Below, in pieces: positions 59,954 through 64,000 of a stretch of 64,000 bases of DNA (positions within the stretch are counted from its first letter, which is position 1; the number at the start of each line of letters is the position of its first letter). The DNA lies in the NCBI RefSeq assembly GCF_042434395.1, contig NZ_JBHLTP010000008.1, positions 81,587 to 145,586 on the forward strand, written 5' to 3'. The notes beneath the pieces are model-generated. The model searched no databases. It saw nothing but the letters and a program-made list of their open reading frames with translations, and was not told the origin of the DNA. The stretch comes from Pontibacillus salicampi. GTDB taxonomy: Bacteria; Bacillota; Bacilli; Bacillales; BH030062. The position numbers and the translations under genes were made by a program.

Positions 59954-60247
59954 TTGACAAAGGCTTTTCCTTTCATATACATTAGATAGTACAAAAGACG
60001 TGCCGAAAAACGATGATGAAGGATTAGTAATAAGGGAGTAAGAGTAATAGAGAGACAGCGGTTGGTGAAAGCTGTCCTTGCCCTTTATGAACTCACCTTT
60101 GAGTTGCGAACCTGAAATAATAGTAAGGTTTGCCGTCAATCCGCGTTAAGGAACTAAGTGAGTGTAGTTGCACTAATTTGGGTGGTACCGCGGGTGGAAG
60201 AAGCCTCTCGTCCCTATTTTATTTAGGGATGGGGGGTTTTTTTGTAT
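59954..60247 (+). promoter_or_regulatory. Promoter and leucine T-box leader of leuS
   Basis: TTGACA (59954-59959) with TATACA (59976-59981), 16 bases apart. The leader has a Stem I with the specifier CTC (60092-60094) in the standard TGAA-CTC-ACC setting, coding leucine. The T-box AATTTGGGTGGTACCGCGGG is at 60175-60194; its TGGT can pair with the 3' end of an A-discriminator tRNA such as tRNA-Leu. The terminator CCTCTCGTCCCTA...TAGGGATGGGGGG with a T run ends at about 60247. Uncharged tRNA-Leu would stabilise the antiterminator and switch leuS on. Confidence 0.95.
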
Positions 60248-60337
60248 CCATTTGAATGGTAGTAGTCGATCGCAATTGCTTACAAGAATAACAAGCATAG
60301 AAGGAAACAGGCATGGATATCTAAGGAGGTAAAGTTG

Positions 60338-62755
60338 ATGGCATATAATCATCAATCTATTGAACAGAAATGGCAGCAATTTTGGCAGGACAATAAAATT
60401 TTCCAAACCAATACACACAGTAATAAGGATAAGTTTTATGCTCTTGATATGTTCCCTTATCCTTCCGGAGCTGGCTTACACGTAGGTCACCCAGAAGGAT
60501 ACACTGCAACAGATATCTTATCTAGAACGAAGCGGATGCAAGGGTTCGAAGTATTACATCCTATGGGCTGGGATGCTTTTGGTTTACCTGCAGAGCAATA
60601 CGCACTCGATACTGGTAACGATCCGGAGGCTTTCACAAAGCAAAATGTGGATAATTTCCGACGTCAGATTCAATCTTTAGGATTTTCCTATGATTGGGAC
60701 AGAGAGGTGAATACTACTGATCCTAGTTACTATAAATGGACCCAGTGGATCTTTGTAAAGCTATACGAGCAAGGTCTCGCTTATATTGATGAAGTGCCTG
60801 TTAATTGGTGTCCAGCACTTGGAACAGTCTTGGCTAATGAAGAGGTTATAGACGGAGTTAGTGAGCGCGGCGGTCATCCTGTCATTAGAAAACCAATGAA
60901 GCAATGGATGTTAAAAATTACAGAATATGCAGACCGTTTATTAGAGGACTTAGAGGAATTGGATTGGCCAGAAAGCATTAAAGACATGCAACGCAATTGG
61001 ATTGGGAAGTCTGAAGGGGCAGAAGTGCATTTCGATATTGCCAATACAGATAAAGGTTTGACTGTGTTCACAACTAGGCCAGATACATTGTTTGGAGCGA
61101 CCTATGCAGTTCTTGCACCAGAGCATCCCTACGTTAAGGAGATTGTTACGCCAGATCAACAGAGTGCTATCGAGGCCTATCTACAAGAGGCGGAGAAAAA
61201 GAGTGACCTAGAGCGTACAGATTTAGCAAAAGGAAAAACAGGAGTGTTTACAGGAGCGTATGCTATTAACCCTGTCAATGATGAAAAGCTACCTATATGG
61301 ATTGCTGATTATGTATTAATGTCTTATGGCAGTGGAGCCATAATGGCTGTTCCAGCTCACGATGAGCGTGATTATGAATTTGCTCGTACCTTTGACTTAC
61401 CAATTCGAGAGGTTGTAGAAGGCGGCCATGTCGAAGCGGAAGCCTACACAGAGGATGGAAAGCATATAAATTCTGGCTTTTTAAATGGACTAGAGAAAGA
61501 TGAAGCAATTGAAAAGGCAATAGACTGGCTTGAAGAGACTGGAAAAGGAACCCGGAAAACGACCTACCGTCTCAGAGATTGGCTATTTAGCCGTCAACGT
61601 TATTGGGGAGAGCCAATCCCGATTATTCATTGGGAAGATGGGACAATGACACCTGTAAAAGAAGAGGACTTACCGTTGGAGCTTCCAAAAACAAGTGAGA
61701 TAAAACCATCTGGCACAGGTGAATCACCACTTGCAAATATTGAAGATTGGGTAAATGTTGTAGATCCAGAGACAGGTATGAAAGGTCGCCGTGAAACGAA
61801 TACAATGCCGCAATGGGCAGGAAGCTGCTGGTATTATTTACGGTATGTAGATCCTCATAATGATCAAATTCTAGCTGACAAGGATAAGCTGGCTAAATGG
61901 CTCCCTGTAGATATTTATATCGGCGGTGCAGAACATGCAGTGCTACACCTGTTATATGCGCGCTTCTGGCATAAGGTATTATATGATATTGGAGTAGTAC
62001 CGACGAAAGAACCGTTCCAGAAACTATATAATCAGGGTATGATACTAGGCGAGAACAATGAGAAAATGAGTAAATCGAAAGGCAATGTTGTGAATCCGGA
62101 CGAAATTGTCCGTACTCACGGTGCAGACACCTTGCGATTATACGAAATGTTTATGGGGCCTTTAGACGCCGCGGTTGCCTGGTCAACGAACGGTTTGGAT
62201 GGAGCAAGACGTTTCTTAGATCGAGTATGGAGATTAATGACAGAAGATGAAACCCTTCCATCTTCTAAAATCGTAGAGGCATCAGATGACTCTACGTTAG
62301 AAAGAACCTATCATGAAACAGTGAAAAAGGTAACCGAAAACTTTGAAGAACTTCGATTTAATACGGGAATTTCACAGATGATGGTATTTATTAATGAAGC
62401 GTATAAGGTTGACAAGATTCCAAAGGAATATGCGGAAGGCTTTGTGAAATTAATAGCCCCAGTAGCCCCACACCTAGCAGAAGAAATTTGGAGTATCTTT
62501 GGGCATGAAGGAACGATTAGTTATCAGGCATGGCCAATGTTCGATGAAGCTAAACTGCAGGATGATGAAGTTGAAGTAGTTCTTCAAGTTATGGGGAAGG
62601 TAAGAGCGAAGATGAATGTACCAAAGGATATTAATAAAGAAGAGTTAGAGAAACTTGCTCTTGAGGATGAAACGATTCAAGAATGGATAGAAGGTAAAAC
62701 GGTAAGGAAAGTCATCGCTGTTCCTGGCAAGTTAGTTAATATTGTAGCAAATTAA
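60338..62755 (+). CDS. leuS: Leucyl-tRNA synthetase
   Basis: 805 residues from the ATG at 60338, after AAGGAGGT (60323-60330); the TTG at 60335 is closer to that site than is usual. B. subtilis LeuS is about 804. It is a class Ia synthetase that charges tRNA-Leu. The HIGH motif appears as HVGH in GLHVGHPEGYTATD (about 47-60), and KMSKS in NEKMSKSKGNVV (about 570-581). The CP1 editing domain is in between (TTRPDTLFGATY and AVPAHDERDYEFA) and the anticodon domain is at the C-terminus. Control is by the T-box upstream. Confidence 0.98.
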   Translation: MAYNHQSIEQKWQQFWQDNKIFQTNTHSNKDKFYALDMFPYPSGAGLHVGHPEGYTATDILSRTKRMQGFEVLHPMGWDAFGLPAEQYALDTGNDPEAFTKQNVDNFRRQIQSLGFSYDWDREVNTTDPSYYKWTQWIFVKLYEQGLAYIDEVPVNWCPALGTVLANEEVIDGVSERGGHPVIRKPMKQWMLKITEYADRLLEDLEELDWPESIKDMQRNWIGKSEGAEVHFDIANTDKGLTVFTTRPDTLFGATYAVLAPEHPYVKEIVTPDQQSAIEAYLQEAEKKSDLERTDLAKGKTGVFTGAYAINPVNDEKLPIWIADYVLMSYGSGAIMAVPAHDERDYEFARTFDLPIREVVEGGHVEAEAYTEDGKHINSGFLNGLEKDEAIEKAIDWLEETGKGTRKTTYRLRDWLFSRQRYWGEPIPIIHWEDGTMTPVKEEDLPLELPKTSEIKPSGTGESPLANIEDWVNVVDPETGMKGRRETNTMPQWAGSCWYYLRYVDPHNDQILADKDKLAKWLPVDIYIGGAEHAVLHLLYARFWHKVLYDIGVVPTKEPFQKLYNQGMILGENNEKMSKSKGNVVNPDEIVRTHGADTLRLYEMFMGPLDAAVAWSTNGLDGARRFLDRVWRLMTEDETLPSSKIVEASDDSTLERTYHETVKKVTENFEELRFNTGISQMMVFINEAYKVDKIPKEYAEGFVKLIAPVAPHLAEEIWSIFGHEGTISYQAWPMFDEAKLQDDEVEVVLQVMGKVRAKMNVPKDINKEELEKLALEDETIQEWIEGKTVRKVIAVPGKLVNIVAN

Positions 62756-62765
62756 CAATGTATAG

Positions 62766-62802
62766 CCCCCGGTTAGTAATTACGTCTAACTGGGGGTTTT
62801 TT
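62766..62802 (+). terminator. leuS terminator
   Basis: CCCCCGGTTAG (62766-62776) pairs with CTAACTGGGGG (62786-62796) with one G-T pair, followed by six T residues. Confidence 0.92.
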
Positions 62803-63087
62803 ATGGTATTTATAAGAATCTGCTATTTGCTATGAAATGAGTGTGGTTTCTGTTATGTATCTCTTTAAAACAAAGTATTCTCATAGGGATAAATACCCTT
62901 AAGCGTATGTATTGACTGTGTAAAAAAATCGTATAAAATTAGGAGGTGCGATACCCAATTATTAAAAAATAAAGATAAATAAAGTCAAATATTATGCTAC
63001 TTCATACAATACCTCATATTGTAAGTAAATTAACACTTATGTCATGTATTCCTATCCCATAATGAACCGTAATAGGAGTGTGAATCT

Positions 63088-63423
63088 ATGGAAGTAATAG
63101 CAATAACCATCTTCGTTCTAATATTGGTCTGGTTTATTAGAAATGTATCTTTACCTCATATGTATATGAAGAAAATTGATCAGAATCTAATATCTGAAGA
63201 TAAATATTGTGTGATTGATGTTAGAGACTATGTATCGGCACATAACAGTCCTTTCCCAAGTGCTGAAAATATACCTCTCTCTTATCTGCCACGCGTTTTA
63301 AAAGATAAATTCGACTGTACGAAAGACATTGTACTAATTAGCGATGACATGCGCGGAGCAAGAATCGCTGCTAAAATGCTACGAAAAAAACAAAATCGCT
63401 CTATTTACTATTTTCAAAGCTAG
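63088..63423 (+). CDS. ytwF: Membrane-anchored rhodanese-like protein YtwF, catalytic cysteine absent
   Basis: 111 residues. An N-terminal hydrophobic anchor (about 2-18, VIAITIFVLILVWFIRN) is followed by a single rhodanese domain: CVIDVRDYVSAHNSPFPSAE, NIPLSYLPRVL and DIVLISDDMRGARIAAKMLR. In active rhodaneses the loop after the VLI strand starts with Cys (CRSG.RS); here the same place reads SDDMRG. A sulfurtransferase reaction by the usual route is therefore not expected, and it may only bind. Location after leuS matches B. subtilis ytwF. Confidence 0.82.
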   Translation: MEVIAITIFVLILVWFIRNVSLPHMYMKKIDQNLISEDKYCVIDVRDYVSAHNSPFPSAENIPLSYLPRVLKDKFDCTKDIVLISDDMRGARIAAKMLRKKQNRSIYYFQS

Positions 63424-63427
63424 CTAG

Positions 63428-63461
63428 AACCTGCTATTCACTACGAGTAGCGGTTTTTTCT
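63428..63461 (+). terminator. ytwF terminator
   Basis: AACCTGCTATTC (63428-63439) pairs with GAGTAGCGGTT (63445-63455), with one bulge and one T-G pair, followed by T residues. Confidence 0.8.
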
Positions 63462-63483
63462 TTTATATAAGGCAAGTTGAGTC

Positions 63484-63506
63484 ATCGGAAATAGCTCTGC
63501 TTTCGT
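63484..63506. repeat. Fragment similar to the end of the 44398 repeat
   Basis: ATCGGAAATAGCTCTGCTTT resembles CTCGGAAATAGCTCCGTTTT at 44396-44415 in the same orientation. The partner arm that forms the long hairpin at 44406-44464 is not present here. Confidence 0.4.
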
Positions 63507-63704
63507 GCGTCCCTACCCGAAGCGGGTTCATTCACCATTGCTATACGATGTAGCGACATTAGGAACTTTCATACTTGCAATTGAGCCTCCTCAGACGGTT
63601 ATAAATGATTGGTAGTTTAAAAATCCAAATGAAAAGGAATCATCATAGAACAATAGGTAGTATTAGAGGCATGAAATAGTTTTTAGGAAAATGTATAATT
63701 AGTA

Positions 63705-63849
63705 TTGACTCAATACATGAACATGTATTAATATAGTTATTGCTGTCGCACAGATAGCCGCCTATCGACAAGAAATGTTAACAAGAGATTAATTCTATTA
63801 AATTACTATTAATAAATTGTTGACTTTACGTTAAATCTGGTGATATACT
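63705..63849 (+). promoter_or_regulatory. Tandem rrn promoters P1 and P2
   Basis: P1 candidate: TTGACT (63705-63710) with TAATAT (63729-63734), 18 bases apart. P2 candidate: TTGACT (63820-63825) with TATACT (63844-63849), also 18 apart. TTGATCTTTGAAAACTGAAC (about 63875-63894) is the leader/boxA-like sequence common before Bacillus 16S genes. The interval 63424-63968 contains no protein gene. Confidence 0.75.
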
Positions 63850-63968
63850 TTAGTCAGTGTCGATAAGTGACATATTGATCTTTGAAAACTGAACAAAACA
63901 ACTTGTAAACAACCTGTTAATTTTTAACATTAGCCAGTAATCATGTTCACATGATGTTAGGCGAACTC

Positions 63969-64000
63969 TTATGGAGAGTTTGATCCTGGCTCAGGACGAA
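63969..64000 (+). rRNA. 16S ribosomal RNA, first bases only
   Basis: GGAGAGTTTGATCCTGGCTC followed by AGGACGAA is the 5' end of bacterial 16S rRNA. The exact mature 5' base is estimated by analogy with B. subtilis. The gene continues beyond the window. Confidence 0.95.

Overview
This 64 kb window is chromosomal DNA from a low-to-moderate G+C Firmicute of the family Bacillaceae. The evidence is strong AAGGAGG-type ribosome binding sites, many rho-independent terminators, Gram-positive lipoboxes, four classic Bacillus leader regulators (guanine, FMN and SAM riboswitches and a leucine T-box), and a gene order that follows two stretches of the Bacillus subtilis map (the yui/kap/yug region and the men/ytk-ytw region). 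Acidic proteins and the style of the intergenic repeats suggest a halotolerant genus such as Halobacillus, Pontibacillus or Virgibacillus, but that is only an impression. The left edge cuts a yuiC-like gene and the right edge stops 32 bases into a 16S rRNA gene, so an rRNA operon begins there.

Layout. 1-17 kb: cell-wall 3D-domain protein, YuiD, leucyl aminopeptidase, purine nucleoside phosphorylase, the KhtTU potassium efflux pair, KapB, a Cu/Zn-SOD-like lipoprotein, a second methionine aminopeptidase, PatB, YugF, the S1-domain protein YugI, YuzA, an iron-type alcohol dehydrogenase, phosphoglucose isomerase, YugN, the YugO potassium channel and a VOC protein. 17-23 kb: the guanine-riboswitch xpt-pbuX operon, an SH3 protein, an M42 aminopeptidase, FMN-riboswitch ribU, and YteA. 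23-33 kb: menaquinone synthesis, with a hotdog thioesterase and menA on the minus strand and menF-menD-menH-menB, then menE-menC, on the plus strand. Between menB and menE lies a tandem array of a 148-bp unit. 33-39 kb: a divergent TrpD-like protein and a Fur-box siderophore uptake locus (binding protein divergent from two permeases and an ATPase).

38.8-46 kb: small unknown proteins, a DUF6612-like lipoprotein, the Nudix hydrolase YtkD, a YtlA/C/D-type ABC importer and PEP carboxykinase. 46-56 kb: SAM-riboswitch metK, asparagine synthetase, a membrane-anchored C39-like peptidase, the gamma-carbonic-anhydrase-like YtoA, YtpA (lysophospholipase, bacilysocin), YtpB (sesquarterpene synthase), YtqB, YtqA and YtzC. 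56-60 kb: a five-gene operon with two ABC transporters and a GntR repressor, controlled by a promoter whose -10 box lies in a perfect palindrome. 60-64 kb: T-box leuS, a rhodanese-fold protein without the catalytic cysteine, and tandem rrn promoters leading into 16S rRNA.

Most of the window is conserved core genome. I see no phage, transposase, CRISPR, toxin-antitoxin or obvious defence system, and I do not claim a new system. The items most worth a second look are the tandem 148-bp array with nested complementary arms directly after the menB stop codon, a degraded interspersed repeat family in at least five intergenic gaps, the SOD-like protein that has lost one copper ligand, the TrpD-like protein without a canonical PRPP loop, and the autoregulated-looking ytr-type operon. 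All start choices, motif positions and base-pairings were read by eye; no database search, folding program or alignment tool was used.
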